Below are positions 1 to 8,576 of a DNA stretch of 64,000 nucleotides, piece after piece; the stretch's first letter is position 1; each line of letters starts with the position of its first letter. Location: NCBI RefSeq assembly GCF_002368295.1, contig NZ_AP018248.1, positions 3,359,725 to 3,423,724 on the forward strand. Direction: 5' to 3'. The stretch is from Tolypothrix tenuis PCC 7101. Lineage in GTDB: Bacteria; Cyanobacteriota; Cyanobacteriia; Cyanobacteriales; Nostocaceae. The notes under the pieces are model-generated. The model was not told the DNA's origin. It searched no databases and saw nothing but the letters and a program-made list of their open reading frames with translations. A program made the translations under genes and the position numbers.

Positions 1-972
1 GCGGCTGTCAGTCGGGTGATTGAAACTATAGCTAGTGGGGATGCGGCTACGGCTTTAGTGTTGACGATGCATTATCTCCAACACGCTAATGCTAGCCGTT
101 CACGTCGCTGGCCAGAAGAGATTTATCAACGGTTGTGTCGGGAATCGTTGGCAGGTATTGCTTTATTAAATGCTGCCCGGGTGGAACCAGAATTAGGTAC
201 GCCAGCGAGGGGTGGATTACCTGCAACCACAGCTCAACAAACCCCAGATGGTTGGCTATTAAATGGTCATAAAATATACACTACAGGCAGTCCAATTTTA
301 AGCTACTTCGTTGTGTGGGCGCGCACCACAGAGCCAGAACCGCGAGTAGGAAATTTTCTCGTACCTCGTGATGTTCCTGGTGTACGAATTGCAGAGACTT
401 GGGATCATTTGGGAATGAGGGCTACTGGTAGCCATGACCTGATTTTAGAAAATGCCTTAATTCCTTTAGAATACGCTTTAGATATTCGCCCATTGTCAGC
501 TTGGTCATTACCAGACCCCTTGCAATTAGCTGGTAATAGCCTGTGGCTGAGTGCTTTGTATCAAGGTGTAGCCAAAGCCGCCCGTGATTGGTTAGTAGGT
601 TATTTAAATGAGCGATCGCCTTCTAACTTAGGAGCTAGTTTAGCCACTCTACCCCGCTTTCAAACCGCAATGGGTGAAATTGAAGCTTTACTCTACGCCA
701 GCGATCGCCTAATTTACGGTTTAGCCCACGATATCGACCGCGCCGAGTATGATAACACCGTAGCATTACAGGCACATTCCGTAAAATATATCACCACAAG
801 TAACGCCATTCGCGCCGTTGAAACAGGACTAGAACTAATTGGTAATCCTGGCTTATCACGTCATAACCCTTTAGAAAGATACTATCGCGACGTTCTATGC
901 AGCCGCATCCATACCCCACAGAATGATGCGATTTGTATGTCGTTGGGTAAGAGGGCGTTGGGGAATGGGTAA
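1..972 (+). CDS. acyl-CoA dehydrogenase-like flavoprotein (5' partial)
   Basis: The reading frame is already open at base 1, so the gene starts upstream of the window. About 322 residues remain. The protein has the acyl-CoA dehydrogenase fold in its SfnB/DszC-like branch: a middle beta-domain with WLLNGHKIYTTG near residue 85, the segment GMRATGSHDL near residue 138, and a helical C-terminal domain. In such clusters these enzymes are FMNH2- or FAD-dependent monooxygenases or dehydrogenases acting on sulfur compounds rather than on acyl-CoA. Its place upstream of ssuD and ssuE on the same strand supports a role in organosulfur use (inference). A G-rich heptamer array starts at the stop codon and separates it from ssuD by 379 bp, so co-transcription is uncertain. 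Confidence 0.8.
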   Translation, partial: AAVSRVIETIASGDAATALVLTMHYLQHANASRSRRWPEEIYQRLCRESLAGIALLNAARVEPELGTPARGGLPATTAQQTPDGWLLNGHKIYTTGSPILSYFVVWARTTEPEPRVGNFLVPRDVPGVRIAETWDHLGMRATGSHDLILENALIPLEYALDIRPLSAWSLPDPLQLAGNSLWLSALYQGVAKAARDWLVGYLNERSPSNLGASLATLPRFQTAMGEIEALLYASDRLIYGLAHDIDRAEYDNTVALQAHSVKYITTSNAIRAVETGLELIGNPGLSRHNPLERYYRDVLCSRIHTPQNDAICMSLGKRALGNG

Positions 973-1351
973 TGGGGATTGGGGATTGGGGAATGGGTAA
1001 TGGGTAATGGGTAATGGGTAATGGGGCAAATTACTTTTGACCTTTGACCCTTGACCCTTGACCCTTGACCCTTGACCCTTGACCCTTGACCTTTGACCCT
1101 TGACCTTTGACCCTTGACCCTTGACCTTTGACCCTTGACCTTTGACCTTTGACCCTTGACCTTTGACCTTTGACCTTTGACCTTTGACCCTTGACCCTTA
1201 AGTTCATCGCGTCTCTACAATTGACTTTTCAACCTGTTGCTTTCCCTGCATACCTATGCAATACTCTTAGATGACAAATAAATACGGTATACACATAGAA
1301 TTACCGTAGTTTTATAGAAATCTGATTTTGCAGCCATATTAAATAGGGATT
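973..1351. repeat. heptameric tandem repeat arrays (STRR) between dehydrogenase and ssuD
   Basis: Right after the stop codon come G-rich units (GGGGATT, then GGGTAAT) to about 1026. From 1037 to 1197 there are 23 uninterrupted copies of the heptamer TTGACCY with no spacers. Both are typical cyanobacterial short tandemly repeated repetitive sequences. The rest of the gap (1198-1351) is presumably the ssuD promoter region. It holds a small inverted repeat, TACGGTA/TACCGTA, at 1283-1308 that could be an operator. Confidence 0.85.
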
Positions 1352-2512
1352 ATGCAACTACTTTGGTTTATCCCCACGCACGGAGAAGGACGCTATCTTG
1401 GTACTACTATAGGCGCGAGGGCAGTAAATTTTGATTATTGGCGACAAATTGCCCAAGCCATCGATCACTTGGGTTTTACAGGTGCTTTGTTACCAACAGG
1501 GCGTTCTTGTGAAGATGCGTGGATTTTGGCATCAACGCTAGCAACCCATACAAAAAAAATGCGGTTTCTGGTGGCGATTCGCCCGGGGTTGATGTCACCA
1601 GGAGTTGCGGCGCGGATGGCTGCGACGTTTGACCGGATTTCTGGGGGACGCTTGCTAATTAATGTGGTTACAGGTGGCGATCCCGTAGAGTTGGCGGGTG
1701 ATGGTTTGCATCTTTCCCATGACGATCGTTATAAACTCACCGATGAATTTTTGACAGTGTGGCGGCAAATCGCAGCGAATGAAGTTACTAACTTCCAAGG
1801 CGATTATCTCAACATCCAAGAAGGGAAGATTTTATTTCCACCTGTACAGAAACCATATCCACCGTTGTGGTTTGGTGGTTCTTCTCCCATTGCTCAAGAA
1901 ATTGCTGCCAAGCACGTAGATGTTTACTTAACTTGGGGTGAAACACCTGCACAAGTTGCCCAAAAAATTGCCTCAGTGCGTCGGCTAGCAGAAGCGCAAG
2001 GACGGACAATCCGCTTTGGTATTCGCCTGCACGTCATTGTGAGAGAAACTGAAAGTCAAGCTTGGGATGCAGCAAATAATCTAATTCGCTATGTAGACGA
2101 AGATGCGATCGCTAAAACTCAAGAAGCATACGCCCGTATGGACTCTGAAGGACAGCGTCGGATGCAAGAATTACACAAGGGTAGCCGCGACGCTTTAGAA
2201 ATTAGTCCCAATTTATGGGCAGGAATTGGTTTAGTACGGGGTGGTGCGGGGACTGCTTTAGTCGGCGATCCCGATACTGTGGCTCAAAGAATGTTGGAGT
2301 ATACAGACTTGGGGATTGATACTTTTATCTTCTCTGGTTATCCCCATCTAGAGGAAGCTTACCGTGTGGCTGAATTACTATTCCCACGCTTGCCTTTAGA
2401 AAATTTACCTGCGATTGAACCGCAATTCACAAGTCCGTTTGGCGAAATCGTTGCTAATCAGGAATTTCCCAAACCACAAATTAATCAGCCAACAGCTGCG
2501 ACTGTAGATTAA
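1352..2512 (+). CDS. ssuD: FMNH2-dependent alkanesulfonate monooxygenase SsuD
   Basis: 386 residues, matching the usual SsuD length of about 380. The luciferase-like TIM barrel begins with LLWFIPTHGEGRYLG and carries the family-typical stretches GALLPTGRSCEDAW, FDRISGGRLLINVVTGGD and PPLWFGGSSP. SsuD cleaves the C-S bond of alkanesulfonates with reduced FMN and oxygen, giving an aldehyde and sulfite for cysteine synthesis in the cytoplasm. The reductase partner SsuE follows 31 bp downstream on the same strand. An AGGGA lies very close to the ATG. No transport genes (ssuABC) are visible in this window; they may lie upstream. Confidence 0.93.
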   Translation: MQLLWFIPTHGEGRYLGTTIGARAVNFDYWRQIAQAIDHLGFTGALLPTGRSCEDAWILASTLATHTKKMRFLVAIRPGLMSPGVAARMAATFDRISGGRLLINVVTGGDPVELAGDGLHLSHDDRYKLTDEFLTVWRQIAANEVTNFQGDYLNIQEGKILFPPVQKPYPPLWFGGSSPIAQEIAAKHVDVYLTWGETPAQVAQKIASVRRLAEAQGRTIRFGIRLHVIVRETESQAWDAANNLIRYVDEDAIAKTQEAYARMDSEGQRRMQELHKGSRDALEISPNLWAGIGLVRGGAGTALVGDPDTVAQRMLEYTDLGIDTFIFSGYPHLEEAYRVAELLFPRLPLENLPAIEPQFTSPFGEIVANQEFPKPQINQPTAATVD

Positions 2513-2543
2513 CAGCAAAATATTCTCAGGAGAACTTTAGAAC

Positions 2544-3107
2544 ATGGCTCATATTTTAGCGATCGCAGGTAGTCCTTCCCATCCTTCCCGCACCTACTCT
2601 TTACTGGAGTATGCTAGCAAACTGCTTGTACAGCAAGGCGTAACGGTAGATATTATCTCAGTGCGCGACATTCCAGCGGAAGATTTAGCTTATGGACGTT
2701 ACGATAGTCCAGCTTTAGAAAAACCAAAAGCTCTGTTAGAAAAAGCTGATGGCGTAATTATTGCTACACCTATTTACAAAGCTGCTTACACAGGTGTCTT
2801 AAAAGCCTTCTTGGATTTATTACCCCAGAAATCCTTAGCCGGAAAAGTTGTACTTCCTCTAGCTACAGGCGGAACAATCGCCCATTTATTAGCAATAGAA
2901 TATGCGTTAAAACCCGTGCTATCCGAATTAGGAGCGCGGCACATCCTAAGTACTATCTACAGTATAGATAAGCAAATTCAAGTACAAGCTGATGGCAGTA
3001 TTCAGCTTGATGCAGAAATTGCCCAGAGATTACAGGATGTACTGTCTGATTTCGCCAAAGTGATCGATATTTCTGCCGCTACAAAAGAAGTCGCTCACGC
3101 CAACTAG
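2544..3107 (+). CDS. ssuE: NAD(P)H-dependent FMN reductase SsuE
   Basis: 187 residues, flavodoxin-like fold. The N-terminal phosphate-binding loop AIAGSPSHPSRT and the segment IIATPIYKAAYTGVLKAFLD are characteristic of the SsuE/MsuE reductases. The enzyme supplies FMNH2 to SsuD. It sits 31 bp after ssuD with an AGGAG motif upstream of the ATG, so the two are almost certainly one operon. Nothing in the protein looks damaged. Confidence 0.93.
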   Translation: MAHILAIAGSPSHPSRTYSLLEYASKLLVQQGVTVDIISVRDIPAEDLAYGRYDSPALEKPKALLEKADGVIIATPIYKAAYTGVLKAFLDLLPQKSLAGKVVLPLATGGTIAHLLAIEYALKPVLSELGARHILSTIYSIDKQIQVQADGSIQLDAEIAQRLQDVLSDFAKVIDISAATKEVAHAN

Positions 3108-3336
3108 CGCATAATCTTGATTCTTTCTGCTCCCAGTAGCAGTTTGGCTGCTCTTCCCAGACTGCTACTTTTCTCATGGATTGGGGGATTGGGGATTGGG
3201 GACTGGGGACTGGGAAAAAGCAGGGGGACAGGGAGCAGGGAGCAGGGGAGACATAATTAATGACAAATCCCAAACACCAATTACCAATTACCCATTACCC
3301 ATTACCCATTACCCATTACCCCATGCCCCATGCCCC
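3108..3336. repeat. convergent STRR arrays between ssuE and pntB
   Basis: Two genes converge here. G-rich units (GGGGATT, GGGGACT, CAGGGAG) occupy about 3180-3250. C-rich units (CCAATTA, CCCATTA, then CCCCATG) occupy about 3280-3333. Read in the sense direction, each gene is therefore followed by a G-rich array. Confidence 0.8.
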
Positions 3337-4779
3337 TTAATTTAATACCCTTGTCGCTGCCAAATTCAGACTTGCTGCGTCTGCTTTTAACTGGGTGAGT
3401 TTGGCAACAGTCGCGTCAATGTTTTTCTTGGCATCGCCAAACAGCATCAGGGTGTTGTCTTTGTAGAAGAGGGGATTTTCTACGCCGGCGTAGCCGCTAG
3501 CCATGCTGCGTTTCATGACGATGACGGTGCTAGCTTTCCAAACTTCTAAGACTGGCATTCCGGCGATGGGACTGTTGGGGTTTTCTAAGGCGCTGGGGTT
3601 GACGGTGTCGTTAGCGCCAATTACCAAAACTACATCTGTTTCGGGGAAGTCGTGATTAATTTCATCCATTTCTAAAACGATGTCGTAAGGCACTTTCGCC
3701 TCTGCCAACAGCACGTTCATGTGTCCGGGCATTCTACCCGCTACGGGATGGATACCAAAGCGAATTTTAACGCCGCGATCGCGCAGTTGTTTGACAATTT
3801 CGGAAACTCCATGTTGCGCTTGGGCTACTGCCATGCCATAGCCAGGGACGATAATTACACTCTTGGCGCGGTATAAGAGTTCTACTGTGTCTTCTATTGT
3901 GGTGGCGGTGAATTTGCCTGTAGGTTGTTCGCTACTTTCCGCAGTGGTGGTTTGAGCGCCAAAACCTCCTAAAATGACGCTGATAAAGGAACGGTTCATG
4001 GCTTTACACATGATGTAGCTGAGGATAGCGCCACTACTACCTACCAATGCACCTGTAATAATCAGCAAATCGTTGGATAACATGAAGCCGGCAGCCGCCG
4101 CCGCCCAGCCAGAGTAGCTGTTGAGCATGGAAATTACCACTGGCATATCTGCACCACCAATTGCCATGACGAGATGAACGCCTAAAACGCAGGCAATTGC
4201 AGACATGATTAGTAGTAGTTGCAATCCAGGGAGGGATGCTGTGCCGAGAAACTGGCTACCTAACCACAGGACAGCAACTAGCATCGCTAAGTTGAGGATG
4301 TGCCGCCCTGGAAGTAATAGCGGTTTGCTGCTGATGATCCCGCGCAGTTTGCCAAAGGCAACTATTGAACCTGTAAAGGTGACTGCCCCAATAAATACAC
4401 CAATATAAATTTCTACTTGGTGGATAGTTGCTTCTACGGGGGTGAGTGGCGTTTCTTGGAGATAATTAGCAACGCCTACCAAAACCGCCGCCATCCCTAC
4501 AAAACTATGAAGAATTGCCACTAGTTCTGGCATGGATGTCATCGCCACCCTTGAGGCGACAATGGCACCTACAATGGCTCCGGGGATCGCGACAGTAGCT
4601 AAGATACCGTAGGCGTTTGCCTGAAGGGTAAGTGTAGTAGCGACAAAAGCAATCAGCATCCCCACAATGCCGTAAATATTGCCTTTACGAGCGGTTTCCT
4701 GGTCAGACAATCCCCCCAAACTGAGAATGAATAAGGCGCTAGCTACAATGTACGCCACTGTCAGTAAATTATTTGACAT
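3337..4779 (-). CDS. pntB: NAD(P) transhydrogenase subunit beta
   Basis: 480 residues, usual PntB length. The N-terminal half has about nine hydrophobic segments forming the proton channel. The C-terminal half is the NADP(H)-binding domain III with VIIVPGYGMAVAQAQH, GIHPVAGRMPGHMNVLLAEA and VLVIGANDTVNP. Together with PntA it couples hydride transfer between NADH and NADP+ to proton translocation. It starts 9 bp after the pntA stop on the same strand, so it is the second gene of a pntA-pntB operon. Confidence 0.95.
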   Translation of the reverse strand: MSNNLLTVAYIVASALFILSLGGLSDQETARKGNIYGIVGMLIAFVATTLTLQANAYGILATVAIPGAIVGAIVASRVAMTSMPELVAILHSFVGMAAVLVGVANYLQETPLTPVEATIHQVEIYIGVFIGAVTFTGSIVAFGKLRGIISSKPLLLPGRHILNLAMLVAVLWLGSQFLGTASLPGLQLLLIMSAIACVLGVHLVMAIGGADMPVVISMLNSYSGWAAAAAGFMLSNDLLIITGALVGSSGAILSYIMCKAMNRSFISVILGGFGAQTTTAESSEQPTGKFTATTIEDTVELLYRAKSVIIVPGYGMAVAQAQHGVSEIVKQLRDRGVKIRFGIHPVAGRMPGHMNVLLAEAKVPYDIVLEMDEINHDFPETDVVLVIGANDTVNPSALENPNSPIAGMPVLEVWKASTVIVMKRSMASGYAGVENPLFYKDNTLMLFGDAKKNIDATVAKLTQLKADAASLNLAATRVLN

Positions 4780-4788
4780 AAATTTCTT

Positions 4789-6375
4789 CTATTTTTGGAA
4801 CATCTTGAGCATTCGTTGCGTGACGAGGAAACCGCCGGAAATATTAATCGTGCCCACTAAAATTGCGATCGCGCCTAGGATGGTAGTAGCTGAGTTAGCA
4901 GATCCGGATATTTGCACCATACCGCCGATAATAATGATGCCGCTAATGGCATTGGTGACGCTCATCAGTGGTGTGTGCAAAGCAGGTTTTACATTCCAAA
5001 TGACTTGCCAACCAATAAAGCAAGCTAAAACAAACACGGTGAAATGAGCTAGGAATTCTGGCGGTGCAGTGATGCCGATACCTACTAAGGCTAAAGCCAC
5101 TATCAATAGCCAAAAAAAGTTAACTCCGCCCCCTCCTTGGGAAGTTTGAGAAATTGGTGCTGTAGGTGTAGTTGCTAATACTGGCGGCGTTTCTTTGACT
5201 TTTTCTACTACTTTCTCGACTTTTACCTCCACCTTTTTCTCAAATTTTGGTGCTGGCCAAGTAATATCACCCGCATAAGCGACTAAAGCGCCGCGCACTA
5301 CCTCATCTTCCAGATTTACTTGGTATTTACTCGCCCCACCCATCTCTTCTAAAAGATGGCAAAGATTCGTCCCATAAAGCTGACTGGCTTGTTGTGCCAT
5401 GCGGCTGGGTAGGTCTGTTAACCCAACAATTGTGACTCCGTTGTAACGGTACACTTCATGAGGATGGGTACAAGCGCAATTACCTCCCTGTTCTGCGGCC
5501 AAATCAACGACTACAGAACCCTCTTTCATACTCTCAACCATTGCTTGAGTAATCAGTATGGGTGCTGTTCTCCCAGGAATCAAGGCTGTGGTAATGATGA
5601 TGTCAACATCCTTTGCTTGCTCCGCAAACAGTTCCATCTCTGCTTTGATAAATTCATCGCTCATTACCTTGGCGTAGCCACCTTCACCAGAACCATCCTC
5701 AGCAAAGTTGAGTTCGAGAAACTCTGCGCCCAGGCTTTCTACTTGTTCTTTTACCACCAAGCGGGTATCAAATGCCCGCACAATTGCCCCCAATCCTTTA
5801 GCTGTACCAATGGCGGCTAGCCCAGCTACACCCACACCAATCACCAATATCTTCGCTGGTGGAACTTTACCTGCTGCTGTAATTTGACCGTTAAAGAAGC
5901 GTCCAAAGTGGTTAGCGGCTTCAATTACAGCCCGGTAGCCAGCAAGATTGGCCATGGAACTCAAAGCATCCATTTTTTGAGCGCGGCTAATGCGTGGGAT
6001 TGCATCCATCGCCAGCGCTGTAGCTTTGCGTTCTAGCAGTTTTTGCAGCAGTTGGGCATTTTGGGCAGGCCAAATAAAACCAATGATTGTGCTGCCCTCA
6101 CGCAGCAAATCCGTTTCATCTTTGCCTAACTCGGGATGCATTTGGGGTGGGCGTACTTTGAGTACAATATCTGCCTCTGCCCAAAGAGTGGCAGCATCGG
6201 CAATAATGTGGCATTGGGATTGCCTATAGGCATCATCGGCAAAATTTGCCCCGCAACCTGCACTCGTTTCTACAAGTACATCAAAGCCAAGTTTTTGTAG
6301 CCGCTTGGCTGTGTCTGGTGTGACAGCTACACGCTGTTCACCAGGGTAAACTTCCTTGGGGATACCAACCTTCAT
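4789..6375 (-). CDS. pntA: NAD(P) transhydrogenase subunit alpha, fused form
   Basis: 528 residues. The N-terminal alanine-dehydrogenase-like NAD(H) domain begins MKVGIPKEVYPGEQRVA, with the Rossmann motif VIGVGVAGLAAIGTAKGLGA near residue 173. A low-complexity K/V/E/T/P/G linker at about 375-425 precedes three to four membrane segments that end the protein. This is the single-chain PntA arrangement (as in E. coli, about 510 residues); some bacteria split it into alpha1 and alpha2. Its partner pntB follows directly. The linker is longer and more charged than usual. Confidence 0.95.
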   Translation of the reverse strand: MKVGIPKEVYPGEQRVAVTPDTAKRLQKLGFDVLVETSAGCGANFADDAYRQSQCHIIADAATLWAEADIVLKVRPPQMHPELGKDETDLLREGSTIIGFIWPAQNAQLLQKLLERKATALAMDAIPRISRAQKMDALSSMANLAGYRAVIEAANHFGRFFNGQITAAGKVPPAKILVIGVGVAGLAAIGTAKGLGAIVRAFDTRLVVKEQVESLGAEFLELNFAEDGSGEGGYAKVMSDEFIKAEMELFAEQAKDVDIIITTALIPGRTAPILITQAMVESMKEGSVVVDLAAEQGGNCACTHPHEVYRYNGVTIVGLTDLPSRMAQQASQLYGTNLCHLLEEMGGASKYQVNLEDEVVRGALVAYAGDITWPAPKFEKKVEVKVEKVVEKVKETPPVLATTPTAPISQTSQGGGGVNFFWLLIVALALVGIGITAPPEFLAHFTVFVLACFIGWQVIWNVKPALHTPLMSVTNAISGIIIIGGMVQISGSANSATTILGAIAILVGTINISGGFLVTQRMLKMFQK

Positions 6376-7464
6376 GGGTCTTCTCCTTTTGATTTAGCTG
6401 AGTTTCCCAGAAAAAAGAAACGTGAAGCAATTCAAAATTCGCTCATTCAACAAACCCCTGATGAGAGGCTGTGCCAACGGGGTAGGGAACTCTTGAAGTA
6501 GGCAGAGGGGCAGGGGGAAGGGGGCAGGGGGAAAAAGAAAAATATTGTTGGGCAGTCCCTTGAACACCTGTGATCCAAATTGTAGATTGAAAATCTTGAA
6601 CATCTGGCTGTTTACGGATTCTCAAACAATGCTGGCTATACTAATTTGGGATTACCTGTTAAGAGTTCGCTGTGAAAATGAAAAACTAATTTGTTGATAG
6701 TTATTCTGGCGGTTGGCTGTATGCAATTTCAATGTGGAGGTGTCTAAAGCGGTAGCAACTTCCACAAAACTTGGAAACAAAATTTCCTTGCTTTTTGCCT
6801 CCCTATTTAGGTTTTATGTTTTATTGAGTTGAATTACTTCTGTTAAAGATACTATTTACTGTAGTCTGATGGATCTAGATTTGTATCAATTCTTCACAAG
6901 CTTTTGTATGATGATTAAAAGATAAAACTTGTAGCAATTTGATATAAAACTGAAAAGAATCTTATTATCACAGCAATACACAAGAATGATATTAGCTTAC
7001 TAAGCTGATGGGAATAATATTTTTTGTGTGCTGCAAATTTAATAGTATTTCCCAATCTAGGTAAGGTACGCCCATAAGGACAGGGCAGTTCCGTGCCATT
7101 ACACCTGGCGATATAATTTTGTACCTTATCTGCATCAGAAACACCATAGAGTATTTCAACTCTGTGCAACTTCTATCATGCAAATATCGGGTTGCAGTAA
7201 GCTTACCCCAATCTAATTTTTGAGTTAGAAGACATCTCCTAGAGGTGGTATTAAAACCAAAATATTTTGGTATTCGACTGCAATTAAGGATTGCAAAACT
7301 ACATTAATTGTAAATAGCTAAAAATCCTTCTAAGTTGAAGGATTTTTAGCTATAAGAAAGAAATTATCCTGAAAGTGCCAACTTTAAAAGTCGTTTCTCA
7401 ATTTCACCCGATGTGACTTTTTTTAGTTTGCACAAACGAGGTAGAGATAGCGTACTCTTAATAA
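6376..7464. other. 1.1-kb gene-free stretch between pntA and gvpA
   Basis: No convincing coding sequence; the short open frames here have no recognisable features. It contains a G-rich stretch at about 6500-6535, the upstream region of pntA, an inverted repeat GTAAGGTAC/GTACCTTAT spanning 7061-7130 that could be a small MITE, and the gvpA terminator listed separately. Confidence 0.6.
7315..7352 (-). terminator. 16-bp perfect hairpin downstream of gvpA
   Basis: Arms at 7315-7330 and 7337-7352 pair over 16 bp around the 6-nt loop TAAGTT. It lies about 110 bp beyond the gvpA stop. On the minus strand a short T-rich stretch follows. Likely a transcription terminator and mRNA-stabilising structure for the abundant gvpA message. 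Confidence 0.75.
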
Positions 7465-7680
7465 TTAAGCAGGCATAGCAGCTGATTGAGTTAAACCAAC
7501 AGCTTCTGCATATTTCAAATAGGTTTCAACAGAAGCGATAACGATCCGAGCTTCAATAGCTAGTAGTTCAATACCTACTAAAGAAACACGTACCCACGCA
7601 TCTACAACGATACCTTTGTCTAAAATACGGTCAATAACTTCTGCCAAACTTGAAGAGGAATTAGTTTTTTCAACTGCCAT
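7465..7680 (-). CDS. gvpA: gas vesicle structural protein GvpA
   Basis: 71 residues, exactly the cyanobacterial GvpA size, beginning MAVEKTNSSSSLAEVIDRIL and containing WVRVSLVGIELLAIEARIV. GvpA is the amphipathic shell subunit that assembles into the ribbed wall of gas vesicles and gives buoyancy, in cyanobacteria often in hormogonia. In sequenced gvp clusters gvpA is followed by gvpC and the accessory genes gvpN, J, K, F, G, L and others. None of these is visible in the 1.1 kb downstream or anywhere else in this window, so this copy is a monocistronic orphan or a detached paralogue. Confidence 0.96.
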   Translation of the reverse strand: MAVEKTNSSSSLAEVIDRILDKGIVVDAWVRVSLVGIELLAIEARIVIASVETYLKYAEAVGLTQSAAMPA

Positions 7681-8576
7681 TGTTTTTTACCTTACTCATT
7701 GTTGATTGTTAGTAGTTTCAGCTAGGTTTTATTCCTTCGCTTCCCACTGAATTAATATTAAACATACCTTGGTTAAATGTAAATAGTTTTGGGCAGAAAA
7801 ATGTAAAAAAATATGCACTTAGATAGTTAAATTAAGGGAAATAATTGTATGCAATGTTTGAATTGTATATATTCTTTGATAAACAAGGAGCTTTTTATGG
7901 TGAAAATTGGTTGATTTTGATGATTTTTATGTATATTGTAGAATTCAAAAATTGCTAATCTTATTCAATGATAAATATGGGGTGAAAGCCCTACTGTATA
8001 TAGATAATGCTTGGCTAGAGAAATAACAGCGTTTTTTTAAATCATCTCAAAAATTAAGTGATAATACGGTTATAAAAATATAAATATCTCGCTATAAAAT
8101 AATTTGATATACTATTTAATATAGTTTTTAGCAGAGAAAATTTTTTGGAAATACCAGGTAAAAAAGCTATTACTTCTTTTTGAAGCAATAGCTTTTTTAA
8201 TTATCTAGAAAAAGATTAATTATGTGCTGCAAAACCTCAAATCTCAAATCGCTGAGGGCGATCGCTTCTAGCTGAAAGTTATCAACTCAATATTTCCAGG
8301 TATTTGCTAGAGGCTGTTCCTAGGCGGAGATTTAGTCAAGAAGAGGAATTGGAGCAGGGAGGAAGACTGGGACGGAGCTTGGACTCCGCCCCGTATCAGC
8401 CCATATAGTTCAGTTAAGCTCATTAGCTATTGATTTGTCATTTATTAAAGAAGCTAGAAGAATTGGGGGATTCTCCCCCAAACCCCCGATTGGGTGACGG
8501 TTGCGTCCCCCAAACCCCCTCCAAAATTATTGTTCTGTTTTTTGTTGAGTAACTAGTTTTTTGGTTTTGTGATCAA
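7681..8576. other. 0.9-kb AT-rich gene-free stretch upstream of gvpA
   Basis: Holds the gvpA promoter region (7681-about 8000, very AT-rich) and no credible ORF. Two hairpins are listed or noted: 8160-8198, and TTGGGGGA/TCCCCCAA at 8463-8481, the latter within a CCCCAAACCCCC-type cyanobacterial repeat (8463-8522). Confidence 0.6.
8160..8198. terminator. 17-bp hairpin with T-rich flanks, orphan terminator
   Basis: The arm starting AAAAAAGCTATTACTTC pairs with GAAGCAATAGCTTTTTT, with one mismatch and the loop TTTTT. Both strands end in a T run, so it can act in either direction. No gene ends nearby on the plus strand. The response-regulator gene on the minus strand ends about 380 bp away. It may end a long 3' UTR or an unannotated RNA. 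Confidence 0.6.

Noticed and set aside
1037..1197. CRISPR array
   Set aside because: The units are contiguous heptamers without unique spacers, and no cas genes are present.
6394..7183. Short ORFs between pntA and gvpA
   Set aside because: No ribosome-binding sites, odd composition (proline/leucine from G-rich repeats) and no recognisable features; in particular none is gvpC.
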